This document shows positions 12,573 to 23,713 of a stretch of DNA of 64,000 nucleotides, piece after piece. This DNA is from Dirofilaria immitis. Lineage: Eukaryota > Nematoda > Chromadorea > Rhabditida > Onchocercidae. Position 1 is the stretch's first letter. Every line of letters begins with the position of its first letter. The stretch lies in the NCBI GenBank assembly GCA_024305405.1, contig JAKNDB010000087.1, positions 2,666,001 to 2,730,000 of the forward strand, written 5' to 3'. A program made the translations under genes and the position numbers. Below the pieces are notes generated by a model that did not search any database, was not told the origin of the DNA, and saw only the letters and a program-made list of their open reading frames with translations.

Positions 12573-15340
12573 ATGACTAGTTTAGAAACTACGGAAGATC
12601 GAATGGGTAAAACGTATATATCTAATCGTCTTTCTCAGTTTTTTGTTATATTAAATAATTTGCCATACTTTTACTTTAGCATGTATCATCATACACTTGT
12701 CATATTTATAATTAAATGTTATAGGAAAGTTACAGCGAATTTTTTCAAAAATTAGGGGAAAAGTTAAGAAATCAGCAAAGATATCAAAATCTGGAGCAAC
12801 TTTCTGATCTATCAAGTACTCGTTCTGATCCACTTGATTCGGTATTTTTTATTTGTAAATTTACAATAAAATTTGATTACAAGCTTAATATCCATTTCAA
12901 ATTTAATTTCTCTATTAAGCAAAACATCTTTAAATCAATCACATTTTTTCAAAATTCATCCAATTGAAAATTTTCACTTTTTTATTTTTATTCATCATGA
13001 TTCATTCTCCTTAATTCCAAATAAATTCAAATTTAAAATCTTTTTCAAAAATTACGAGAAAGGAAAAATATTAAAAATTTCCTTGAATTTGATAGCATTC
13101 GTGAAGTAAATAGCAAAATTTAAAAATTCGCTAAGCAAATTTTTTTACATAAAAAGGAGAAATCAGACAAAAAAGCAAATGGAATGAATAAAATTCCTAA
13201 AATTATAATCAGAATTAAATCAAATTCAGTCATCGATTAACTGATAAATTATTGTTCATTTATAGATGAAAAATCATAATAAATTGGAAAGTAAAAGATG
13301 GTTGAGAAAAATAGGTATGAAATTATATGATTTGATGATTTTACATTTTATCATTCTACAGTCTTTTTCTGATTTGGCCAAATTTCACTAAGCCATACAT
13401 AATTATTTGATTTGTAATCTCTATTACTCTTCGGTTTTTCATATAGACAAAATTTATTTTCTTATTTTTTCGATTTCAAATTAAATGAGATCAATATTAA
13501 GTTCCATAATCTAAATATTGCCTATCATATGATGATAACAATTTAGTAGAAACATATTGGCTTGATTTTTTATTTTTCATTTTAAATTGTTGCGTAAGCA
13601 ATCAAGGAATAGTTGTACAAATATGGCCTTAAAAAATATCTGGCTCAACATCTCTTTTCATACTTGTTTTGTTGATAGATTTCTCAAATATTAAGACATA
13701 TGTTCCTGTTGTATTTATCCAGTCTAATTACATAATAATCCCAATTAGTTCTTCAAGAACTGAGAGATAATCCAATCTTCTTTCCAATTCGGTGCAAAAT
13801 ATCAGTCCTTTTTCTGAACTCAGAGCTCAAGTTTGTTTAAGAAAAAAAAAGTAATCAGGATTGTGAGCTATTAGTGCTATTATTGTTACATCGAAGTGTA
13901 CATAAAGGTAAATGTCACCGGCAGTGAAATTTTGGCTTAAAGAAAATTGAAAAAATCAATATAAAAGTATAATTTTGGGTGGAAATTTCGAGAAAGAATT
14001 ATAAATTAATTTTGGATCGAAATTTTTGTTGTTTCAGTCATTTCAAATTTTTAATGTTTCAATTTTACAAAATTCTTAACAATAAGTTGATTATCATCGA
14101 CCATTAAATAAATAAAAATTTGTGAATTTCGATTAACTTTCTTGCAGTCATCTTTTTTAAAACAATATAAGTTGGGTTTTTATCCAGCAGTTCAATAAAT
14201 TTCGAAAGATTTCCTCGAGAAAAATCAAAAAATTCCCAGATCTCTTTGATATGAATCGATATGATTACATATAAATATAAATATGATCTACTTACTTTCT
14301 CGTAATTCTTGAAAAGATCAATTCAATAATTAAATGTATCACATTTATTGATGCAACTAGTATTTCAGAATTGAAATATTTTAGTTGAAGAATAATAATA
14401 AGAAAACATAATTTAGCTAATATTTTCATAAATCGAAAGGATAGATAATAAATGAGATCATTAAGAAGAGTTTCAAGGAATTTGTGATAATCAGTGATAA
14501 TAGCTAAGAATAATAATAATAAATGAGAAATAACTCAGGAAATAACCAGAGAAAAAATAAAATGACATATAATAGTTAAGAAATAATTCCTAACGAGTAA
14601 TGAAACAAAAGCTTATCAGCCAGCACGGTATGTTTTGATATTTTGATTTTTCTTTATTGATAATTTTATTTTGTCTTATATAAGTTTTTCTTTCAATTTT
14701 TTGACTCTTTTTGGTTTTTATGTTTTTTATTTTTATTTTTTTTAAGAGCGGTCAGCGTCCTTTGATAATTAGATTATTTAGGGTTATGGCTATTATTATT
14801 CCTATTAGATATCTGGGCCATAGTATCATTTGCATGTTACAATATTGTTGATAAGATTTTATTTCTCATCGATTAGAAAAATAATTTAATTAAAACTAAG
14901 GAAAACGGAGAAATAAGAATAGCAAGATTCAGCAACCTGATTTCTTTTAATTAACATTTTTTCTAATTGATCTTTAAAAAGTATTATAAATGAGTTAAGA
15001 CTGGAGATGACATATTTTTTAAAAGAAATATGAGTAAAAAAATTAAGTCAAATAACTTTGTATAAAATATATAGGCTTAAAAGGTCAAGTTAATTGGTTA
15101 AATAAATCATGCTTTTAATTATTAGCAAGTTCTTGTTTTAGTTCTGCAACAGGTATCAGCAAACAATCTCAAAATAATATCACCTCAAATGAAGGATCAA
15201 GTTTTACGGCAACTACATCAAGCTCTGTATCAATGGTAACAGATGTAAAATCAATCGACAAATTTCATGATGGCATTAAAGAAAATTTTAATCTTGACAA
15301 CAATAATAGACTATCTATTTTAAAATCAAAAGATGATCCG
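12573..15340 (+). CDS. Unidentified basic, Ser/Thr/Asn-rich protein, four exons, 3' end open
   Basis: Exons 12573-12606 (ATG start, phase 1 donor), 12725-12841, 13266-13314 and 15153-15340 chain by phase. The predicted product starts MTSLETTEDRM, continues with a basic stretch (GKLQRIFSKIRGKVKKSAK), a Ser/Asp segment (DLSSTRSDPLDS), a short exon (KNHNKLESKRWLRKIG) and a polar Ser/Thr/Asn-rich exon ending LSILKSKDDP at a GTTTGC donor. Exon 2 keeps both flanking phases only if one base is extra or two are missing near 12810; its two halves are read in different frames. A last exon may follow the CAACAG acceptor at about 17246 (short read to a TAA), but this is weak. No family recognised; the composition suggests a disordered, possibly regulatory protein. 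Real gene likely, boundaries uncertain. Confidence 0.45.
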
Positions 15341-18300
15341 GTTTGCTTTTATTTTTTTTGTACTAATTATTGCTAGCATCTGAAAAAGAATGGAAAAGGC
15401 TTAAATAGATAAAAGGCAAATTATTTAATAAGTTTTAGAAAAGCTTCCAAGTATCTATTTAAGAAAACTTAAACAAACTTTTCTCGTAAAAAAAAATTTC
15501 ATCAGTAATTTTTTAGATGAATATTTTAGATGAGAAATATAAAATTTGAAATTTTCGGCTTGAATCATAAATATTAATTTTCTTCAAAGTCTCAATTTTT
15601 TTGCTCACAATTTTGAAAATCATTTTGTCCTAGAATTAAAGAGTAGTTTGTTTGCTAAAATAAATCAAATACTTAACTAACAGTTATATCAAGCTCACAT
15701 ATGTAGTTGAAATATAGGATCAAATCTGAACTTTAAATTGTATTATTTTTTGCCAAATATCACTAAGCAATGTGAACATATCAAAAGTTTTAAGTTTTTC
15801 AATAGCGTTTTTAGTAAATTTAATGTTTTGAATGAGTTCTTTTTCAATAATTCTGATTTATACTAATCGCGCAATTTGACATTTGCTTTTATCACCTCTT
15901 TTTATGATTTTTCATCAAACATTCCTTTTTTATCAAACTTAAAACTCATAAATTTATCATATCCTATTGCAATTTGTGCCGAGATTTTTGCGAGATTAAG
16001 TTTTTCTCCAGAAAATAGTCATTTATGATTTGCAAAATCAAAATGGTTGTAAAATACATCTGGAAAAGATGGATGACCGAGTGATGTTGTTATCAGTGGA
16101 TAATACTGGGAAACGTTTTCATATCAGCTGCAACTTTTAAGAAGACATTTTGAATTTTAAGCATTAAATAGCTTTCTTGACAGTATATGTAAGAACTAAT
16201 GTCCCTTTACTTTAACAGTGTTATAACCTATAAATCGAGTTCTTAAGTAGTACTTAGAAAGGTCTCTAAGTACTGCTTAAGGTCTCTAAGTTTTCTTTGA
16301 GGAAATTTTACACAGAAATTAAAATACGAATTCAATTTTAATAATTTAACAGATTAACTAAATTTTAAAAATTTCAACTGAATGACTGTAACAAAATTCA
16401 TTAAGAGCATAATCCATTACAACTGAATGACTGTAATAAAATTCATTAAGAACATGATCCGTTTCAATTGAATGACTGTAATAAAATTCATTAAGAACAT
16501 GATCCGTTTCCTTTGTCGATAAAGGTATTATATTTATGAAAAAATGAATAAACAGAGATATTAGCTTAAAATTTTTGCAAATCATTGGATTTTTTTGGTG
16601 GGAAAATTATTATTGATATTTTCTCAGACTTCTCAGACCGAATTCATATTTTTTTATTTTCTTCTTCATACTTTCATACATTGTATTGGCATTTACTTGA
16701 ACTGTTGAAAAAATTATTTTACTGTTGAATTCCTAAATTAGTAAATTTATTATATTTCATTTTAAAGAGAATGCTTGATTGCATTCAATCATTAAGAAAT
16801 GCTCCATAGGATAGCTAAATAGTTAGGCTTATTATCTCGGCATCTTTCATTTGTCGTACTTTATTTTAATCAGTAACGATATTATAAAAGGTGAAAAAAA
16901 TAAGATTCTGATACAAAGCTTTTCAAATTGTTGAATATGATTCTAATCCACACTCATATTCTTTTACTTATTCAATTTTATTGACTAACTTTATATTTTT
17001 CTTCGAAATATGTCAGCCCACTTTTTTGACTATGATTTCTAAGAAATTATGTGAGCATTTTTTTATTGTCTAAATATGACGATCAAAAAAAGTGCTAGTT
17101 AGTTAATTTGATTATTTTTAAAGAACTTATGCTATCTTTCTCTTTTATTGATAAAAGCTCATTAATCCAATTTGTTTGTAAGTGATGCTTCTAAAAGTTT
17201 CAAAGTTCTTTTTTATATAGAAGACAAGAAAATTTTTTCAACAGATGCTCATGCAAGTGTTACAAGTCAACTTATCAGCAGGAAAGTTTTAAAACACTGT
17301 TCAACAATTTCAAAGTTTCGCAAATTTATAACTACTACTAAAAATATTTTCATATGATATAATCTGGTATAGATAAAAGAAATAAACGTCAATTTTTCAA
17401 ATATTCAACTACATTATGTGATATTGCTACTATTTAGTTGCAAGAAATATTGGAAAGATTCTGTATTCCAAAAAGTTGCATAAATAAATGAATAAAATTG
17501 TTTGTTAATATTACAGTAAAATTTGACATACTTCTATATATATCATTCATATGTGTTTATGAGAATTTTTACAATAGAGCTACGTAATTAATAACTTTCT
17601 CATATTTCTATTTTATTTAGCAACGTTTCAATTTCATTGCTTAGTTAAAAGACAACTTCATTTTAGATTATCATCAAATATACAAATGTAATTAACGTAA
17701 TGCAGGAATGTTTCGATTTTTGAATTTGGAAAATAATAGCAGCTGAACTTGTCTTCATGAAGTAATAATTTTGCTCAAAACATCATGCAACTCATTTTAA
17801 TTGAATTGTATACAAAATAATCTAAATAAAAACTGAATCAGTTATTTGAAATCAAAAATTTGAAATATTAGGAAAAAACATCTAAGCTGAAATCCCGAGA
17901 CAAATAAATATGAACTTGAAATGGTTCTACTCAATAGATTGGAAATACTGAATTTCGAAATTTATTACGAAAATAATAATAAATGAGAAATAGCTATTAA
18001 ATTTGGATCAAACTTGCATTTACGGGACAATATTCTCCATCACCTTTCTCTATCTTATCAAGGATTCGGAATTCAGTGACTTTATCATAACAGACCAATT
18101 TTGCAAAACTAGCCCTTCGCAGTTCTTTCTGATTAAAATTATTTCTTAAACCACATCCAATCAATTTTTAATCGTATGTTGCTTTTGGATAATGATAAAT
18201 TCGAAAATTAAAGAATTTTACATTAGTAATAAATTTATGGAAAAAAACAAATTATTTATGAAATCTTAATTCCCAATTTTCATTATCTGCTTGTTATATT

Positions 18301-19236
18301 ATTATCAAATTTTTAAAAACCCCAATTTTTATTTTGTTCGACGAATATATACATTTTTCCTTTTTTCACTTGCATTGGGGTTAGCTCTCAACCGCAAATC
18401 CTAATAACTAACAAAATTACTAAATTTACGAATGAGAATTACTTTTGTGATGGAGTTAATACAATAATCATTTACATTCAACATGATTATAAATAACTTC
18501 GGAATAAATTTGCCTTTCTTTGCAAATTTCACCTCAATCGGTATCATCATCATAAGAAATCTTTTCTTCAGACTATATATTCGACTATGAAATAATCCAA
18601 GCTTTGATTCATATATTGTTCTCAGTTCTTTATTCCAATTTTTGAAACTTTTAGTAATTAACTGCACACAGAATAAAATTAGTAAATCTGCCGCAAGTAA
18701 TTGCTTACAGTACAATCGATGATGATGCAATGAAGTTTTAGAACTAATTCCCGTTAGTCTCATCTAGTAAATCAATTAGCAACTAAAACTTCAAAAAATT
18801 TTCTGCAAACATGTTAACCTGCTTACCAATTGTCCAACTCCAATAAAATGAAAGAACTGACAAATATTAAAAATATAAAAATAGAAGATTTCTAATGATT
18901 AATAATTCACTAATAAGTTCCTAAGAAATTTTCAAAATTTCCAGAACAAAATCGTTCAAACATACTGTGAGGAAAAAGCGCTACTTGCAAAAATAATTTT
19001 ATAACATTATTTATGAATGAGATTTCATGAAAGCCCCAGCATAAAGAGGTGATTAATATAAAGAATAATTTTCGTCTTGCACTATTAACGCATTTATAAC
19101 ACCATCTGTGCTGCGTTTTTCATGGATAATTTTCATTGAAAAATAACTCCGAATGGATACCAGAAAAACTTTCAAATTATATATATCGAGTTGTCAATCG
19201 CAGAAATACAATATTAAATAAAATCAAATATGCAAT
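15341..19236. other. Gene-poor AT-rich stretch
   Basis: About 3.9 kb, 70-75% A+T, with a 45-bp tandem repeat at 16375-16509 and an inverted motif near 16246-16284. The 120-codon minus-strand open frame at 18401-18763 has no recognisable motif and is about the longest expected by chance for this composition. It may hold the 3' end of the 12.6-kb gene and 3' regulatory DNA of the YIPF gene. Confidence 0.4.
16375..16509. repeat. Tandem repeat, 3 x 45 bp
   Basis: Three adjacent copies start at 16375, 16420 and 16465. Copies 2 and 3 are nearly identical (about one difference); copy 1 differs at several positions. The 45-bp period preserves a minus-strand reading frame in which each unit reads about ALNEFYYSHSV plus four residues. 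Confidence 0.9.
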
Positions 19237-21941
19237 TTAAACCAGCTTCGATATATTTGTTGCAGTTTTTGATACCATGGCATCAATTTTCTCCGTAATT
19301 TCCGTTACAACATTCGTTTTCTTCTTTCCAGTATTTCCACTATCTTCTTTCGTCTTCTCTATCTTCACTTGCTGCATTTCTGCTTCAGTTGGCATTATTG
19401 AATTGCGCTCATTTGAAGTAACCTTCAGTTGCACATGTGAATGTTCAATGTTTCGAACTTGCTGATGCAATAGATGAAAATTCTCGGCCTCAAGTTGGCT
19501 CGGCAAGGATGCATCAAAATAATATTCTTTAAAGCCAACTGCAACTAAAGAATGCAACAGCAAAATGCTAAGTATCGTTCCCAGAACAATCTGGAACAAA
19601 AATTGAGTTCTTCAGCGTTGTCAAAATTGAAATCAGGAAACTCCATATCGGATATTTACTCACTGATTTATCATATCTACAAATATCTTGGAAAGTAAAC
19701 TTTCGCCGCAAACAAGGGCTCATAACTTATAGATTATCAGGATTATTAGAATTTCTTGAACTTTCCCTGCACTAATATATTAATTTAATTTGATAATGAA
19801 ATTCAATCGCATGCAGAAAATAGTTATATTTCATAAATCGTTTATTCCTGCCTATATTTTTCAAATTGAATACATTATCCTCATCATGCCATCAAACTGC
19901 TTTCAACGACTCATTTAATAATACTCAGTTGTTCTCAAATGCTAAACAGGACCAATAAGAAACTGTTCCTTAGGTTTTCAAATCCAAATCACAAATGACA
20001 TAACTAAAAGGTGGATAAATATGCAGTTAATATTAAAATTACAAAATTTCTCAAACATTTTGCTTACTGCTTTATTGCGATCATTTCTAATGGCGGGCCA
20101 TATGCTGTTTGCAAGCACTGATCCACTTAGTACAACTGATAAAAATATAAGAATCCACCGAAACCACTGTGCTTGCAAAACCCAAAGAACCTAGAAGATA
20201 TCGATTTTGATTTCTGTTAAAGTATTTATAAATTGAGAGAAACAAGCACTGTCATATTTTAATTAAACTGTTCATAATAAATGGTACTAACAAAGCAGAG
20301 TCATAAGAGAGGTAATCAATTGATGAAAAAACGTCTAAAATAAAATCGATTTTCAAAAATCAGTCAGCATGTTCCAAGTCTTTGATTTTGAAGGCAAAGG
20401 GAATCAATCGATTTTTTAAGTGAATTCAAAATTAAAATGATTCAAATGCTATTTGAATTTTTTTTTAATTTATAAAAATTATGTAAGACATTCTTGCCAC
20501 AAACCGATACAGGAACAAAAATTGATAGGCTGTAGCCATAAGCGCAAAGGATATCCAAATATGAATATTGTAAATATGATTTGCGATACCAGAATAGAGA
20601 ATAAAGAAGGAATGGTACCAATACAACATAGCAAAAAATAATCGTTGAAGCACCAGTAACTATAATTTAAAAATTATAGGTAAATTTTAACTATCACTAA
20701 ATATATATGAAATGTTTCGAATTTTATCATGGCTATATATTTAGATTTCTCACCTAATCTAAAGTCACTTCCATATTGGTAATCTGCATTAGCGCCTGAT
20801 GTTTGAATATATTTTGCAAGATTACCGCATATAGCTGTGGAAAATATTAAAGTAACGGATATCCAAAAGGGTCCTGAAAATAGTTATAAAAATACAAAAA
20901 AATATTAAAGTAAGCAAACTAAAGAGATGTTGAAAATCACTTTTTAAAAATTTCATTTAATATACCCCATAAATCTGGAAGTGGTTGAATATGATCAGTA
21001 ATAAAATTGGATCTAAATTGTGGCAACATACTGTGCAAAATTCTCGACAAAACCTGAAAAAATAGTAATTAAAATGTGTAAGTCTAAAAACAGAAAACAC
21101 CAAGAAAATTAGAAAATATTTTTAAAAAAATAAAGAACATCAAAAATATTCAAAATATTCTATAAATTAAAAAAATATATCAAAGCATTTAAAATTAGAA
21201 ACAGCTTAAATCGGAAAATCGAAACCCAAACTTGATCAGTGTCAACATCAAAATATTGTTGGTAAAATTCGAATGAAAAGAAATTTTTCTTTCTTGCTAT
21301 ACTATTTCGATCTCTCATTGCATCAGAAGTAAATAACTGCAAAAATTGATTAGCTAAAGTAAGTATCAAATTATTTCTAAGGAATAATCTCATAAATGAA
21401 ATAAATTTAATCTCAAAAATGAAATCAACGAATACATAATGTCTACGACCGATATCAAGACTCTAGAATATTTTATGTGCTAACATTATAGAGAAAATGG
21501 TCGCATTGGAAGCCTCGCAAAACCGAAACCAATTTTGACACCACTACTAATAGATAAAAAAATAAATAAGAATTTTCAGCAAGAATGTTGCTTGACGGTT
21601 ATAATCAATGAATTTTACTTGACTGCCATGTTAATAAGTTTTTCAATGCCACTATCGTCAATGGCATTCGGAAGAATATATTTCTCAATAGTAAATTTAA
21701 CGTCGGAATAAAAAGAGATAATCGAGAGTACGATTTAAATGTAATAGCATTTAAACAATGTTATATATCACTTACATAAGATTGATCTCCAGTCTCACCC
21801 GGAAGTCGAGGATCATTGTTTGGATTTACTGTGCCTGGCCCAAAATCTGAAATAACCTTCTACTTAATAACGTCAATTTCGGGACGAAATACTCGTTTAA
21901 ATAAATGAAAAAAGTTTACCTTGAAATTGTAAATTATTCAT
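19237..21941 (-). CDS. YIPF1/YIPF2-type Yip1-domain Golgi membrane protein, 8 exons
   Basis: Yip1-domain proteins are multi-pass Golgi/ER proteins that bind Rab GTPases and act in vesicle transport. Exons, 5' to 3' on the minus strand: 21920-21941 (ATG at 21939-21941), 21776-21846, 21232-21336, 20966-21053, 20754-20873, 20505-20659, 20068-20190, 19237-19590 (TAA). All phases agree, giving 345 residues with no frame break. Landmarks are NNLQFQDFG near the N-terminus, SFEFYQQYFDVDTDQV, LPDLWGPFWISVTLIF, YSYLDILCAYGYSLSIFVPV, VLANSIWPAIRNDRN and about five membrane segments. These match YIPF1/2 order closely. After the last helix (LLHSLVAVGF) the tail is about 90 residues, rich in Glu, Lys and Thr, far longer than in vertebrate YIPF1/2. 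I cannot separate YIPF1 from YIPF2, so no symbol is given. Confidence 0.93.
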
Positions 21942-23713
21942 TTGACCTGTTCGGCTGAAATTATAAATTAAAAAATTTGTTAAAAAACTATAGATCTGAT
22001 ACGAACATTGAAAATACAAAAATTAAAAAATGATGTAGGCAAATCGATACTTGATATATATTTCTCTTGCCCGTTTAGCACTTATACGAATTTATAGACT
22101 ATAAATTTCAATTTCAGCAATTTCTGGCCTTATTTTATCTTTGAATGACAACATAGGCCATAAAGGAATGAATTTTCACACTAAATTTCCAATTTTAGCG
22201 AGCAGGAACAGATGATTTAATTAACGGATTTAAAACAAAGCAATGCAAAATAGTTGAAATCAGTATTCTTCCCAACGAGCTGAATGAAACAAACGGAGAA
22301 AAAATGCTCTTATTTCCACCAATGACATAAATGCATCAATTAACAAAAGCATAAACAAAAATATCGGTAACTAAGGGACAAAGAAAACTGCGATACTGTA
22401 TTTCAAGAAGTTATATATTCGATACTGTATTTCAAGAAGTTATATATTATTTCGGGATACGCTGCAGAATTTTCAGCTTAACTTCTCGCTCTAATATACA
22501 TCCCCGCTATTTCGCATTACGCTTAACTTTAAGCTCATTTAAACGAATCAGAGTTCTTATTGATTTAACAACGTCAAATCATTTAGCTTTGTATTCATCG
22601 CATATACATAGGCGTGGCTTCATTTAGTGCATGTATGAATAATCTCCGCAACTTTAAAAAACTGAGCAACGTAAGAGAAAAATTGATCGGCGTGAGTTTC
22701 AAAACAAATGAAAAAGACTAAATCTTCGCAATTTCTTTTCTACGTATAAGAAAATTTTTCGCAATATTATTAATTGGAATAATTGTAAAAATTATTATTA
22801 AGTAGAAAAATATATCCCAAACAATCATATAAAACTCATAAAGATAATAACAGAAGAAATGAATAAGCACATAAGACACAGTGCTTCTTCCTAATGCTTA
22901 TATCATAATCCAAAAATTTTTTTAAATTAAAAGTTAGTACTTCGGAAGGATTTAGTGCTATGATATTAAATTTGAAAAAAGTAGCAATAATATATAATTT
23001 AAACACGTAATCAAATACCGACAAGTGCTTAATTTCGAAAGTAGGTTTTTGATCGACAATATATTTTTGTGATTGAAAAATAATAAAGATTTGAAATTAC
23101 CAGTAAAATTTCAATTGAAATAAAATCCAAATTATAATTAAGATTCGAAATCTGTAATTCTAGCATATGGTAAGCTTATGTCCAGAACAATAATCCCAAA
23201 TTAGGATTTAAAAGAAATTTAAGTTCTAGCCATTTATATGGAAAATAAATAACAAAAGAAATTGGCTTGAGCATCAAAACAGATATTAGCAGTGGTTGCA
23301 CATAACAAATGTCCGTTTTTACATTGTTATAAATTTTTAAATTCTTGTTTCTAAATCTATAGAACTCGCAAATTTATTACTGTCTATTTCCTGTCATGAT
23401 TGAAGATGAAAGACAATGACAGAAAAAAATAGAATAATTTCAAATTTTATGAACGTTTGTTATTGCACATCTCAAGCTCAAAATTTCTGTAAAAAGATAC
23501 ATAAAAATCATAAGCTTGAAGCAAAAGACTCATTGAGAAAGTTGTCAACCTAGTAAAACTCTTAACACAAAGCAGACTGAATAATTTTGAAAGTAGAAAA
23601 AAATCAATCCCTTTGTTTTCATATAGCTATATAAATCTATAGCTCTTCATAATCCGCGATTCTTCTCAATGGTAATGTCGAATCCTGTATCTTCTTCACA
23701 AAGCTTATTTCCT
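21942..23713. other. Spacer between YIPF gene (5') and ZRANB2 (3')
   Basis: Both neighbours lie on the minus strand, so this holds the YIPF promoter and the ZRANB2 3' UTR. It contains an exact 29-bp tandem duplication at 22391-22448. No coding segment is supported. Confidence 0.5.
22391..22448. repeat. 29-bp tandem duplication (2 copies)
   Basis: Two identical adjacent 29-bp copies beginning CGATACTGTATTTC at 22391 and 22420. Confidence 0.9.

Noticed and set aside
18401..18763. 120-codon minus-strand open frame
   Set aside because: About one frame of this length is expected by chance in 64 kb at 70% A+T. No domain, signal or splice context; composition (Ile, Lys, Phe, Asn) mirrors the DNA.
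20473..20504. Apparent frameshift in the YIPF exon (VPVS followed by CGKN)
   Set aside because: Resolved by a GTTTGT donor after 20505 and the acceptor at 20191; the next exon continues VLWVLQAQWFRW in phase.
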